Part shown: piece after piece, positions 34,833 through 47,846 of the stretch | Position numbering within the stretch: the stretch's first letter is position 1 | How the letters are laid out: each line of letters opens with the position of its first letter | Source of the DNA: Beta vulgaris subsp. vulgaris | Taxonomy: Eukaryota > Streptophyta > Magnoliopsida > Caryophyllales > Amaranthaceae | Assembly: GCF_026745355.1 (NCBI RefSeq) | Contig: NC_079206.1 | Span: forward strand, 39,973,779 to 40,037,778 | Direction: 5' to 3' | Length of the DNA: 64,000 nt | The notes under the pieces: generated by a model | Told to the model about the DNA's origin: nothing | The model's database searches: none | Seen by the model: only the letters and a program-made list of their open reading frames with translations | Made by a program: the position numbers and the translations under genes

Positions 34833-37300
34833 AGTTTTTTGACAACAGTGGGAGGAGAATATTCATAATCAAATTGTGAAATTTCTTCTTCATACTTTTA
34901 ATAATTTAACTGTAAAAAACTGTTATTGTCAATTTTTAAAAAATATCGGAAAAACGTTTTAGAAAGAATAAGGATCTTACTCAAGATAAATAAAGTTTCC
35001 AAAACATGGAAACTAGTTCTTCAATCCCTCTAGAGACTAGGGTACAATGTAACAATGGTGAACCAATTTACCATGGTCATGAAGAGACAAGTGGAGAGAT
35101 CCCACAAAAGGAAGGCTCATCTATAGATAGTATTGATCATGGACTTATACATCAAATGTATGTAAAGTTTACAGAGATAGTAAAGAATTTACTATTAGAA
35201 GCAAGAGAGAGTTAGAGACAACAATTTGATTCTAACTACAGAACTCTAGCCCATGAGTCTGCCAGAGTATTCATAGAAATCCTCCAAAGAATGAGTGAAG
35301 AGAGTATTGTAATTAACTTTAGGAAACTTGATAGCATACTCGTAGATATCAACGATCCTATGAATGCAATTTTCACGGTAATGTCTAAGTCTCTCGCCAC
35401 TGAAGTAGTTACTAGTCGAAAAACACTATCAGTTAAATGAGAAATTAGTTAAGGCCTTAGTAGAGGTCGCGTTAAATAGAGCAACGGGAAGTTGTGGCAC
35501 AGAGCCAGATATTATTCCAATAGGTTACCCTCCAAAGGTACATATCTTCCATCCTAAAACTAGAGATCCACTTATCTCAAGTGATCCACAAACTTCCTCC
35601 CATGAGCACCAAAGAAGGGCAATACCCTTGAGCCATGGATATGGTAATCATGGAAACCTATGGAGAATTGATGCAATGGCAGTCGGGCGTGGAGCCATGC
35701 TGGCACTAGGCGTCAATACATCATCAACACTAGGAGATCCATTTCCTAGAATGGATTGATAGAGTCAATCCATTTCCTAGAATGTTTAAAGAACTTGACT
35801 TTACCTTGTTCTTAGGCAACGACAGAGTTTGTGCCCTAGAACATTTAGTTAGTTTCAATTGTCAGTGTAGGGAAGCAGCTGACAATGACTTCTTAGAACA
35901 TAGAATGTTTTCCATGTCTCTAACTGAGACGGATTTTTGGTTGTATACCAATTTACCATCAAATTCTATCAACTCTTGGTAGGACATGCAAGTTCAATTT
36001 ACAAATCATTTTGCAGGCGTTGAACCCAGAATGACCCTAGGTGATCTGGCAAGAATCTAACAAAAGCTAGGAGAGTTTGTAGAAGACCACCTATCTAGTT
36101 TCAAAATGGCTAATATTAGGTGTCATGTTAGCATTCGTGAAAGAGAGTTTGTACAAAAGCCTCAAGAAGGAATGTTAATTTAATTTCAAAAAGGTTTGAT
36201 GGTCATGCCTTTGGCGATTTTGTTAAGTTAGCAGAATTAGATGTAAGATATGAGAGAAACTACAAGCTGAAAGTGCAGCAAGGCACCAAAGTTTCTTCGC
36301 TCATATTGAGGTGCTCTTCCACTTTGAAACTGTAGAATAAATGGACGTGGCAAAAATCATTCATGGAGTACCTTATAAGTGTTCGCCTTTAGAGATTAAA
36401 GAGTTTCGAGCGCTAAAAGGATTTAAAATTTGGGCAAAAAAGGACATATACATTTGATTCTAAGAAATCCAATGCCATTTTCCAATGGTTATATCTAATA
36501 AAGGATAAAAATGGTAGGAAGGCATAAAATAAGAACTGATGAGGAAGTTGAGGGTAAAAAATATTATAAACGGCATGATGCAGTAAATCATGACACTTCT
36601 GAATGCATCGTTTTTAGAAATAAAATCTAGGATGAAATTGATCAGAAAAATATCATGTTTACTGGTAATGAAGATGTTAATGTAGTTGGAATGCATGAAC
36701 CATTTGAACTATTTTGTGGTATAGTAGAGACTGATAATGTTTCACTATTACCTTGCAGGCATCTCAAGGTACTGAAATAGGTAACCAACACTTCATCAGA
36801 TTGCATAATGAAGGTATATTGGTAATGCTAAAGATAGCTAATGAAGAAGGATTGGAGGATATGTGCAAAAGGCATATGAATGGGTCTCGTGCCCAGAATT
36901 CAGAGGGTTCCTAACTAGGCAACTAAGTCTCAAAAGACTGGTTGTCTCATAAATGGAACAACATACCATGGAGCTAGAAGCTTACAAGAACAACTCAGCT
37001 AAACCTAAGGCGCGTGTTAATTCCAACGAATTTCAAAGCCCGGTGATGCTTGAGGAAAGAGATAAGACCTATAAACAGGGTGCTCAAAAATTCCCATTGT
37101 AAACCAGGACAATACAAGGGTTGAAGGTTCTAAGGAATGTAATCTGTTCTCATTGTGCAAATAGGCTAACTTTTAAAATGGTTAGAACTCAGGTCATTTC
37201 AAATTATCCTAGCTATGTAACTGCTTATCAGCATCCAATCCAGAAAAGGTCACGAAGTTGATAGGGAAGAGAGGGCAAGTAAATTTAAAATCACTTCTTC
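34833..37300 (+). pseudogene. R2 leader and gag
   Basis: Leader with ACAGTGGGAGGAG after the LTR, then METSSSIPLETRVQCNNGEP (35006). The gag core at 35750-36350 reads FNCQCREAADNDFLEHRMF, SMSLTETDFWLYTNL and QVQFTNHFAGVEPRMTLGDL. Stops occur at 35980, 36058 and many later points. The Pro-rich insert present in R1 (28217-28732) is nearly absent, because the sequence jumps from the start codon region (35636) to the core. Confidence 0.75.
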
Positions 37301-37303
37301 TCG

Positions 37304-38050
37304 ATGCTTGTCATCTTAAATGCACCTCACAAAAAAACGCCTAATAAGACATCTCTAGAGGCTAACCTAGATAAATTAATTAAAGATAAAATCTCTAGGT
37401 CAGTTCATGTTGATAATAAGCACACTAAAGCTCTGTTCCTAAATGTTGATTTTGAGGGAGTTCGTTTAGGCAAAGTATTAGTGGACACTAGAGCCATTGT
37501 TAATATTATGCCACTCTCTGTGTTTAGAAAACTAGGAAAAACTATAAAATATTTGCATATTATACAAATCAACATAATTGATTTTTCTGGTTTGTCAGTG
37601 AAGTGGAAGGAATAACTATCTTAAAGATAAGGGTAGGAACTAAAACTACTTATTCTAGTTTCTTCATAGTCAAAAGTGGTAATAATTATAATGCCATACT
37701 AGGAAGAGATTGGTTACATCATGATTATGTTATTCCATCATTAGTCCACTAAGTCCTAATCCTATGAAAAAGTGACACTTATGAAATGATGGTACAAATA
37801 GATGACGAAGTTTGTCAAATTATATCTCATGATTCTGGTTTTATCTAGGACTCCCTAAAGGCAGTTCCTACTATCAAAATTAAGGTTGCTCTACAACTTA
37901 AGTCACAGACTCACCAAGCGATAGAAGATTAAAGTGCTATTCTCATTGAAGAAGTCGAGGACGTCCCAAAAGTTGAAGACATTCAATCAAAATATGAATA
38001 TATTCAACAAGCGCCACACTACGATCAACCACTGTATCTTATTAGTTTAT
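37304..38050 (+). pseudogene. R2 aspartic protease region
   Basis: LFLNVDFEGVRLGKVLVDTR is followed by AIVNIMPLSVFRKLGKT, the retropepsin pattern of plant Ty3/gypsy elements. The catalytic motif D-(S/T)-G reads VDTRA, so the Gly is replaced by Arg. The next segment (LKIRVGTKTTYSSFFIV, then YNAILGRDWLH) matches the protease C-terminal half in another frame. In-frame stops at 37615 and beyond. Confidence 0.75.
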
Positions 38051-38399
38051 AGAGTTATAATGTATTTGTCTTATATAAGTTTATTATGTCTATAAACCAA
38101 GAAGAATGATGTAATGTGTTTACCCCTATTGTTGAGAAAGTTATGAAAGATTTAGTTTTTAGAAAATACCAAGAGGATTTTCTTATAAACTCTAACGCAT
38201 GTTGCTCAACTTTACATGAAACTGAATCCTGAGAAGAGGATGAGAAAGTATGGTAAAAAAAGGGAGAATATTAAACAGGAAGTTCATGATCAACTACAGG
38301 ATATAAATTTAGGGGATAGTGAAAATCCACGTGTTACTTACATAAGTAAGCTCCTCGATCACTAACTAAGAAAAAAAGGAAATAATAGAAATTCTAAAA

Positions 38400-39240
38400 G
38401 AATTCAAGGACTTTTTTGCTTGGGAACATCATGAGATGCTTGGCAATGATAGGAAAATAGTAGAACATAAACTACATATCAAAGAAGGATTCAAATTGTG
38501 GCACAAAGTCCTAGAAGACTAGCGCCTAAACTGATAGAGCCTATATAAGAGGAAATAGACAAACTCCTTAAGGTAAAGTTCATAAGGCCTTGCCAATATG
38601 CTGACAGGATTTCTAATATAGTCACAGTAGGTAAGAAAAATGGCAAGATACGAATCCGTAATGACATTAGGGATTCAATAAATCAACACCTAAAGATCAA
38701 TATCCCATGCAAGTAACTGATCTCCTAATAGATGCAACATTAAGTTATGAATACATACGATTCTATGGATGGTTATGTAGGATATAACCAATTAAGGATT
38801 GCACATGAGGACTGTAATAAAACAGTCTTGAGATGTCCAAAATCATTAGGCTTGTTTGATTATGTGGCTATGCCATTTGGATTAAAAAATGTTGGAGCCA
38901 CATACCACCGAGCAATGGACGCAATCTTTACGGACATGATTAGTAAGATCATAGAAGTATATGTGGATGACATACTCGTGAAATCAAATTACTTTTCACG
39001 ATATAAAGAGCATTTTTGTTATGTCATTCAATAGAATGATAAAATATCACCTACAAATGAATCCACTCAAATGTGCATTCGGAGTTAAAGCTGGTAACTT
39101 CTTAGGATTCCTCATTCATAAAAATGAAATGAAAATTGACCAAAGAAAAAGGCAAAAGCAGTATTGGCAGCCAAGCCACCTTCTAATAAGAAGGAATTAC
39201 AAAGATTGCTTGGACACATCAATTATATTAAAATATTCAT
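38400..39240 (+). pseudogene. R2 reverse transcriptase
   Basis: Segments of the polymerase in order: VGKKNGKIRIRNDIRD (fingers), MDGYVGYNQLRIAHED (palm, first Asp), FDYVAMPFGLKNVGATYHRA, then the catalytic YVDDILVKS near 38962, and HLQMNPLKCAFGVKAGNFLGFL. Broken by stops and at least three frame changes, including at about 38740 and 39030. The YVDD motif itself is intact. The order and wording are those of plant Ty3/gypsy reverse transcriptase. Confidence 0.85.
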
Positions 39241-39249
39241 AGCCAATTT

Positions 39250-40200
39250 ATCTGGAAAAACTAAAAACATTTCACCTTGCTAGGAACATAGCATGAATCA
39301 GAATTCAAATGGGGCGAGGAGCATCAAAAGGCCTTTGACCAGATCAAACATGATTTGGCAAGTCCACCTATATTGATCCCTCAAAGGAACATAGAAAACC
39401 ATTAAGGTTGTATCTGTCTGCCCGTGAAGATTCCATCGGTAGTATGCTTGCTCAAGAAAATAAGAAAGGACAAGAGCAGGCTATATCCTATCTCACTAAA
39501 ACCTGCATGACACAGAGAAAAGGTATACCATGGCAAAAAAAAAAATGGTGTTTGTGCTTACATGATGCATCAATCAAGCTTATACATTATTTCATAGCGT
39601 TCACAGTAGAAGAAGTATCTCCAACAGATGTAATAAAATATTTGATATCTCAAGCATTTATAAAAGGAAGGTTAAGCAAATGGAGCCTACATTTATTGTA
39701 ATTCGACCTAATATATGTGCCACAAAAGGCAGTTTAAGATCAAGCTCTAGCTGATTACTTCGCAACTCGTCCTTGTTGTGACTCAGGAATCATTGATGAG
39801 GACATCCTTTCATAGGTCTTGTTCTTTGATGGATAAATAGCAGGAGTTGGAATATATATTCTATCTCCAGATGAGATTCCAACTAAATTAGAAGTAACCC
39901 TAAAGGGTCCATGCACCAACAATAGAGCTAAATATGAAGCTTCGTTGATTGGATTGGAGATGTTGCTAGAATTGAGAGCTAAGAGAGCAAATATATGTGG
40001 GGATTCTCAACTGGTCATTTATCAAATGACTGAAGAATAAAAATGTATATCATGAGTATCACATGAGTGTGGAAAGAAAATAAACAATTTGAGGAACTTA
40101 CTTTCATACGCATTCCCAGAGAAGAAAATAAAGTAGCAGATTAGCTATCCTAAATAGCTTCTGCTAAAGAAGAAATACCTTCACAAAATGAAGATATCAT
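39250..40200 (+). pseudogene. R2 RNase H and second (archaeal-type) RNase H
   Basis: The first RNase H is seen as LRLYLSAREDSIGSMLAQEN and ISYLTKTCM. About 100 codons later a second RNase H-like domain reads VLFFDG, GVGIYILSPDE, NNRAKYEASLIGLEMLLEL and GDSQLVIYQM, with the DG, E and D positions kept and a stop inside the first motif. Two RNase H domains in series are the hallmark of the Tat lineage, which confirms the placement of R2. Confidence 0.75.
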
Positions 40201-40207
40201 TCTCCAA

Positions 40208-41460
40208 GTGAAGACCCTAGGGTCTCTTAATGAAACAGATAAAAGAATATCAAAAATCATATTGGAAGTCTATAGAATTTCAATATTAAAGGAGAAAAAG
40301 AACTGGAGAGATAAAATTATTCCTTATCTCCATATTCCAACTGAGACAAGAGTGCCAAATAGAGTCAAAATGGCAGCAACTAAGTTTTGCATGCAATTTG
40401 GTGAACTACACAGAAAAGGATCCAAAATGATTACTTCCGAAATGTGTGGATATTGGAGAAGCTCTAACTCTCATGGTAGAAATTCACCAAGGGCTATGTG
40501 GTGCTCATCAAAATGGCCTAAACATGAGATGTTTATTGCACAAGCATGGCTTCTACTAGCCCACTATGAGAAAGGATCGTATAGATTATGCTAAAGGTCG
40601 CAAAAGATGTCAGATGTTTGGACTCATCAGTAGGGCACCAGCCTCATAACTAAAGTACATTCTTAAATCTTGGCCTTCAGAGGATAGACAGTAGATGTCA
40701 TATGAGAAATCAATATTGCATCCTCTAAAAAGCATTCATACATTCTAGTGGTGACTGATTTCTTCACCAAATGACTGGAGGCAATACCCAGGATGTAATA
40801 AATTTCTTGGAAGAGAAAATCTTTAGAAGATTTGAAATTCCAAAAACAATAACCTTTGATCAAACCATAGTATTCAAGAACCCTGACTTACTGGATTATC
40901 TTAATCAGTTTGGGATTACTAAGTTGCATTCAACACCTTACTATGCTCAAGAAAATGGTCAAGTTGAGGCTACTAATAAGATCATAGTAGAAGGGATCTC
41001 AAAGCTAATAGATAACAATCCGAGAAAATGAGATGAGTTATTGTTACATGCCCTATGGCCCTACATGACCTCTAAAAGGGAAACAACAGGAGTTACTCCT
41101 GTTAACTTAGTTGATGGAAACACTTCAGTAATCCCCACTGAAGTGAACGTAACGTCAAGAAGGGTAGCCTAACAAATAGGATTATCTGGAGATGACTATT
41201 CACAAACAATGAACATCAAATAATGGATGTTCTAGAAGTTATGAAAGAAGCTTTAGCCAAAATGAGGATCCAAAAAGAAAAGGTTGTTAGGGCCTACAAC
41301 AAAAAAGGAACTGCCGAAAGAATTCCAGGAGAATGATTAGGTTTGGCAAATGTTTTTGCTAGAAGCAGCTTATAAAGATCCACAATTAGGGAAATGATAA
41401 CCTAGGTGGCAAGGTTTATCTATCATTCATAAGAAAAGGTCTGAATTGCATACCTATTAA
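40208..41460 (+). pseudogene. R2 integrase
   Basis: Zinc-binding module in broken form: EIHQGLCGAHQNGLNMR, then KGRKRCQMFG near 40480-40625. The core shows ITFDQTIVFKNPDL (second Asp present, but the usual DNG is DQT) and HSTPYYAQENGQVEATNKII, which includes the catalytic Glu. The first core Asp is in VTDFFTK near 40752. The C-terminal segment starts KMRIQKEKVVRAYNKK. Stops and frame changes are frequent. Confidence 0.8.
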
Positions 41461-42629
41461 AAGATATATATGGCAACATAAGATATAGATCCTATCATCC
41501 ATCTATATGGGAATAACATGATTCTTTGTTTCAACAAAAACATGCAGAATTGTTTCAAACAACAATGGATTATTAAAATTACAACATTCGTAATAATGTT
41601 ACATCTTAGACATTCTAACATTGTCTAACAGCTAAACTACGATTTTTAATTGCTGGCCAAGCATTACAAAGTTACTCCTTTTGGAGAATCATGCTTTGTT
41701 GTACAACCATGTCTTTGAACATCTCTTGCCTCAAATTGGCAAGCTTGGTTCGTCCTTGGTGTAGCTTATGCTTTTTAGTATCAATGGAGCTCTGAAGTGA
41801 ACACTTCTCATTGATAATGTTGATCTCCTCTCTATTGATCTCAGCTACTAATTAAAAGAACTTAAAGAATCTTTGATCTATTTACTAAAGTTTTTGAAGG
41901 ATTTGGCTTCAAATTCTAAAGAAGCTTCCTCTTCCTGAAGTTTTTGAGATGAGAATTTGAGAGATTGAACTCTTAATTCAGCATTATATTACAGAATAAG
42001 AAGGGTTTCTTTGACATAATCAAGGCAAGGTATCCAATACTCAAAGCCTTAAGAGGTTAGGGACTCCAAAATCTGTTTGAGTATCTGTGCAAAAGCTTAA
42101 TCATAAGGGTTGTTTGTAAGGGTCAAGCCGAGGTCCTATATTTAGTCTTCTTATTTTATATGCTTATAAGACTCATCACCGATAAATGATCACTGCTAAC
42201 AGAGGCAGGCTAATTCCTTACAATGATGGATGTTTGCAAATTAACCACTTTCCCTTCACCGGACTCTTTCATCACACTTGCTTCTTAAGTTCTTCAATCT
42301 GCATCATAAAATAGAGAAGCCAAGTTAGCAAGAGAGTGAAGTCTGGTTTTATGAGGATACGGATTCATATAGAGGAAGTATAAGATGACTTCACGACGAA
42401 AGAAAGGAAACCAGTGCCATAATAGGATTGTGATGATGATGAAGAACCTCTAAACACAAAGGTAGTTAAAAGCTCATTATTGCTCTTCAAGGGTGTGATT
42501 TCTACAGGATTAACATCTTTTGAAACCACTTATTCCTAGCAATAGAAGGTATTGGTATGACAATTTTTGTAGCAACAAGAGAGCTTGGAACTTCAATATC
42601 TAAAGGACTTGACTCCAAGGGATCCTCAC

Positions 42630-44765
42630 TGTTGAGTCATGTAGTATTTTGATGATTGTAAACAAATGATGATTATCTAACTAACATGTGTGTTTGAGAT
42701 GTGCATATTACATTAACATGAAACAAGTCATCAAAGGTTGAATATATCACATCATGAAGGTTTTCCAACAAGTGAAGTTCCTATAAAAAGAGTTCCTATG
42801 AGGAACACAAATAGAGCGGTTCCTAGGTACATCCTATGAGGAACATTGAATATGAAGTCTGGAGTAGTTCCTGAGTGGGAGCAGCAATATAACGTTTCAG
42901 AGTTGAAACAAGAAGTTCCTGAGCAGGAACTATGAGTGCGAAGTTTCTTAAAGGAACTAGCACACTGAAGTTCCAAAGGTGGAGCATCAACATGCGGTTC
43001 TTGAGTTGGAGCAGCATGGAGCATGAAGGCAGAAAATATGAGTTTATTTTCTAGGATTCATGTAAGTATATGGAAATATGAAAGGTAATGGAACAAGGTC
43101 TAAAGGAACTCGTAAGGTCAAAGGAACTCGTGGAACTTAGAGTCAAAAGTATTTAAGAGTCAATAAATCTGATGCATATTATTATCTTAATCTATAAGAA
43201 TTTATTTAGAGTTTATTTCTTGATAAATCTTTACGTGGTTAAATATTTATAAATAATGTGCATTAGTTATTTTAAGATAAGTTTTAGTTTTAAAATAAAA
43301 GATAAGTTTTAGTTTTAAAATAAAAGATAAGTTTTAGTTTTAAAAGATAAGTTTTAGTTTTAAAATAAAAGATAAGTTTTTAATAAAATCGGTTTCTTTG
43401 GAAATATGATTTTAATTAATTTAATTTTATCTTTTCAGTTTTTGGAAAATAAAAGACCTAGATTTATAATACGTATAATGAGTATTGTTAAAGAAATTGT
43501 CTGTCTGTTCCTCTCTAAAGGAACAGACGTGAGTCTATTAATCTAAGTTAAAGGAACTAACTATTACAAGGAACTAGACTTAGGCGTGCAATAATATAAC
43601 GGTACAATTATGAAGTTGAGTAAGTCATGCCTAAATAATAGGAAATCAGTTTTACCCAAGTGAAAATCAGTTTTAATAGAAAATCTTTTAAGGAAAAGAT
43701 TTTGTTTTTTTTGAAAAAGATAAGAAAATATTTATCCGGTTTTTATGAATATTTTATTTAAAAGATAATATTTTCTTAAAGATTAAAATTAAGTTTAATT
43801 GATAAATCTGTTTTATAAACTAACTGATTTTCGGATAAAGCTCAAGGAACTCCTATTACTTAGGAGTTGTGGCTAAAATATATCCACATTCATATTGAGA
43901 TCATGGTATCATGGGACATGATAAGGAACGTGTTCCTTCGTGTAAGGAACATCATGGGATAATGGTTTAACCACTAACACATGACTAATCCCACGTTCAT
44001 TCTAAAAGACTGCTATAAATATACAAGTTCAATTGAGTTTTTAATTGTCTGACTGGTGTCTTTCCATAGTGTTAGACTTATGTCATTCCATAAGTTTGGC
44101 TTAAGGAATAGCGTTACAAAATAAATATATAATCTATTCCTTGTTTGAGTCAGTTCCTTTGAGTTTCAAGTTCCTACGAGTGCCATGTTCCTTTACAGTT
44201 ATTCAGTTTCTATATACTAGAGTTAAACTAAATTATCAAGCGTCTGTATTTGAGTTTCGGGTTAAAGGGTTTGAGTGAACTCTTGTAATGGGAACTTGGT
44301 AAAGGGTTTGAGTGAATTCTTGTATTAAGTTCGAGTTAAGAACTTGAGTAAGTTCGAGTTAGGAACTTGAGTAAGTTCTTATTGTGTATGCGTAGACTTA
44401 GGGTGAAGTCTATCTAGGGGTGAAGGGTTTGAGTAAACCTTTGGTAAAGAGTTGTGGGAACTCTTGAAAGACTTAGAGTTAAGTCTAGAGTATAGAGTGG
44501 AGATTGTGAGAGAGTTGGAGTTCCGAGTGGAACGTGAGTATGTAATAGGTTGAATCATAGGAGATTTCCTATTATAGTGAAGAGTTTAAATCCTGAGTAG
44601 GTCGTGGTTTTTCTTCTTGTATTGAGACAAGAAGTTTCCACGTAAAAATCTCTCTTGCACTTTCAGTTCCTTATTGCTTATGTTTTAAATTCCGCATTAT
44701 TTGGGCAATAAGTTCCACACTACAATTCACCCCCCCCCTCTTGTAGTGTTCCTAGTGAAATAACA
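42630..44765 (+). mobile_element. Sirevirus-like solo LTR with perfect 5-bp duplication
   Basis: 2136 bp starting TGTTGAGTC and ending GAAATAACA, flanked by CTCAC at 42625-42629 and 44766-44770. The 3' end region (TTTAAATTCCGC, a C run, CTCTTGTAGTG) matches the LTR at 15224-16739. There is no internal region, so it arose by LTR-LTR recombination. The U3-like part (42770-43130) is dense in GGAAC and GTTCC motifs, often paired as short palindromes. Confidence 0.9.
43270..43390. repeat. Short tandem repeat in the solo LTR
   Basis: About four copies of a unit containing AAAAGATAAGTTTTAGTTTT with small length differences. Confidence 0.8.
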
Positions 44766-46746
44766 CTCACTAAACGGATGAAACATGTCTTCATCAGGAG
44801 ATTCGACATGAAGGTGCTTAGCCTCTTCCAACTGGGGGGCAGCACATCCTTCGAAAGAAGGAGTATCCATATTCTCCAACTGGGGGAAAAATTGCTTTAA
44901 AGGAAAGTGGGATGATTGATGATGGGTTCATCAACAAAACCATCCTTTGAATTCAATCTTGGGTCAACTACTTTAAAAACATCTACTAAAGGTTGGCTGG
45001 CAAAGCCAAGAGGTAATGACTTCTGAAAAGAAGGGTCACTGGAGGTCTTAGGCTCTTTGAAACCAGAAGAACCTGGTATTAAACAAGTTAGTATTCTAAA
45101 GAATGAAACTTCTTACAAAAAGGGAGTAAAATATGGTATCCATACCTGCTTTGGCTCCGGAAAGTTTCCTTTTTAGGGAAGATTTCAGATATGGTCTTAG
45201 CATTATCCTCATCAGAGGAGATCACGTACTGCAGTACCTCAGAACATGCTTCTAACTTAAGACGTTTCCTATTGGAATGTCTCAAAGGTTTGGAAGTAGA
45301 AAGGCAGCTGCGATCTCCGTTTTTGTTAGCCTTCTGAAAAGGCTCGAGTTACTCCACTAACCCCTTAGGTTGAGTGTCCTTGGAGGTAAAGAGAATTGTA
45401 ATCTTTTTTTCCTTGCAGCCCTCTTAAAAGGGTCAAGCTGCTCCATTGGTCCCATGGTCTGAATATCCTCCGCAGTCTGCACATCTCCTAGGAAGCCCCT
45501 TGATCATACGCAACATCATCTTCATCCTCTGAAGAGGTATGAGGTGGAATCCTTTTGCTTATGATAACCCAATAAGAACGTGGCATATCTAGAGTCTGTT
45601 GCCATTCCATCAGGAACTCTTAGCTTCTTCCTGCCAGACTTAGCTAAAAGGCAACAAAAGAAATAAGGAAGATTTAGTAATACTTATTCGCACTAAAATT
45701 TACAAAATAACTAAGGAATGAAATTACTTACAGCCTGAGAAGAGTTGATTCTCAAAATTCACCAAAGAGAAATGGGAGCCTAGGAATACATGATACCGCC
45801 GCATATGGAAACCCCGAACAGATTTAATACTCCATTTCCAAGGAGAAATGGACATGGAAATAAGGGTGAGAGTTTTACTCTGAAGGGCTCTCCCTTCTTC
45901 AAAGTGACCCCTCGAAGTACAAGGATAATTGGGGGTCAATAAATAAGGTATAACTAACATTTGGACCAATCCAAATTCTCTAGCTACAAGTTGTGGATTA
46001 TAGGCTTCATAGCTAAAATAATCAGGTTCAATAGTTGTTAAATCTCTAAACCTAAGGACACTACTCAGAAGTTCCCACTCCCTAAGGAACTAGAGTGGAT
46101 GTCAAGGGATTGTAGCCAAGCAGGCATTGCATGAAGGCTCTAAGTTTAATTTTCAATAGAAACAACCCTCTTGCATAACAAAATATTCCAGATACTATGA
46201 TTGGATTTAAAAATCAAGAAGTACAAAAAGATTAATCTTGAATGCCAAACCTCATCTGAAGATACAAGATTGAAGCTGACTTCACCATAACACCTACAAT
46301 CATCAAGACTAAAGACGAACAAAAATGGATATAAAAAAAGGGCTTTTTCCTCTGAACCCTGAGGTGCTTAAAAAGCAGAAGATGGGTTGAGTATCATACC
46401 ATGTTACTATATGTGGCCAGAGCAAGTCAAAAGCCACAAAGGTCCAAATCCCTTGTCAATAGAGAATATAGGGGACTCACAAGTATGAATTCCAAAACCT
46501 TTGAAGGATTCTCTACTCCTGAAAAGACATCTATAAAATTGTCCCAATAGGACAGGAGCCAAAGCTATTTCATCAAAATTATACGAGATATTAACAGTTA
46601 GAGATAGCCATAATGTTACAACTCTCCAGCTCCAGACATCTTTAATTTGGAAAATGCAAAAGTGAGGATCAGTACTTCCTCTTAAGGAGTTACTTCACTA
46701 AAATCCTTACTGATGAATAAATCAAATAAATTTCTGAAAGCCACAT

Positions 46747-47263
46747 TTGCTAGCACTAGCAGAAGGACTAGCACTTTGGCGAAAGGTCGATCAACAAAAA
46801 CTTGTGCGATAATTGAGAAAATTATCGCAGGCGAATGACTGATGAAAAATCAACAAAATCTTCGATGTTCATACTCTTCGCTTTAGAATGGTACGGTAGA
46901 GAAGAGTTGGAGAGAGACAGAGAGAGAGGAGTTGGAGAGAGACAGAGAAGATAAAACGACTGATGAAAGAATAAGAGAATAAAAAAATTAGGTTTGAGAG
47001 CAAATAGAACACGGGTTGGGCTTGTAATATGCGTCGCACCATGGGCTTCATGCGACACGCATAGCTTTTGTTAGGTGCGTCGCACCATGGGCTTCATGCG
47101 ACCCACATAGCTGTCTTGCATCGCACGATATTTAGATATAACGCACATAGGTCGTCTTTTGCGTCAATTCCTTGTTGTATGCGATGCAAATGAGTCTTCT
47201 GCGACGTTTGTCCTATTGTGCGACGCAGATTGTGAGACGAAAATTGTCGTTTTTCTAGTAGTG
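46747..47263. mobile_element. CACTA element, right end clear, left end approximate
   Basis: The right end at 47263 reads (inverted) CACTACTAGAAAAACGAC, a classic CACTA terminus, with subterminal GCGTCGCACCATGGGCTTCA repeats. The left end is decayed: a TAGCACTAGCAGAA stretch lies at 46751-46764. CAT is found at 46744-46746 and 47264-47266, which would fit a 3-bp duplication if the element begins at 46747, but the left sequence does not start with CACTA. Confidence 0.6.
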
Positions 47264-47800
47264 CATCCTTATGCTATTGGATGAATTAAGCTTACTCAAA
47301 TGATGATGATCCTGATGTAGATGAACACGATAAGCCACAAATCACCATTAGCTTTGCCCATCTTCGTGTTTGATAGATCAAGCGGTAAGGAAAATATCTT
47401 AGAAATCATAGTGATAGTACATAGTTCTTATCTTCCTAGAAAACTATGTACTTATTTTAGTTCGATTAATAAATGTGTTTTTAAAGATGTTTTATTATTA
47501 AAAAATATTATTTCAATTAATGAAGTATTTGTTATTTATATTAATCCTTCTTAGTTACATATCATATAAAACTATGGGCTTCAATATCATGATTCATAAA
47601 ATGAATGATAAACCCAAGGAAGTAAATTTAGGCCCAAATGCATAAAAAGTGGTATATTAATTTTAAGACTTATCAACAAATTGATAACCATAAAGTAAAT
47701 AATAATCAGCAAAAAGGGGTCAAAATACTCAATTACTCACTCATCCTAGAAGTTACTACGAAAGTATACATTAAACAAATGAACTGGTTATTTAAAGGGA
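47264..47800. other. AT-rich segment, no gene recognised
   Basis: Sequence between the CACTA right end and an unidentified broken gene. A 77-codon open frame at 47321-47554 has no recognisable motif. Confidence 0.3.
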
Positions 47801-47846
47801 CTTGGCCATAACATCCCATCATCACATTTTCATTTTAAAAATCAAA

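Larger units (their letters stand above)
41640..46746 (-). pseudogene. R2 antisense ORF with plant-mobile-domain-type region
   Basis: Antisense to R2 pol, downstream of integrase. From the right: WRVVTLWLSLTVNISYNFDE and APVLLGQFYRCLFRSRES (about 46620-46500), then REWELLSSVLRFRDL, YEAYNPQLVAREFGLVQML and PYLLTPNYPC (about 46090-45900). These match the plant mobile domain (PMD, PF10536) type antisense ORFs of Tat/Ogre elements. A Lys/Arg-rich linker follows at 45285-45088, then a coiled-coil-like tail (AELRVQSLKFSSQKLQEEEA; KLANLRQEMFKDM) near 42000-41700. Many stops. The gene is split by the solo LTR at 42630-44765. Its N-terminus is cut by the CACTA element at 46747. Confidence 0.7.
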
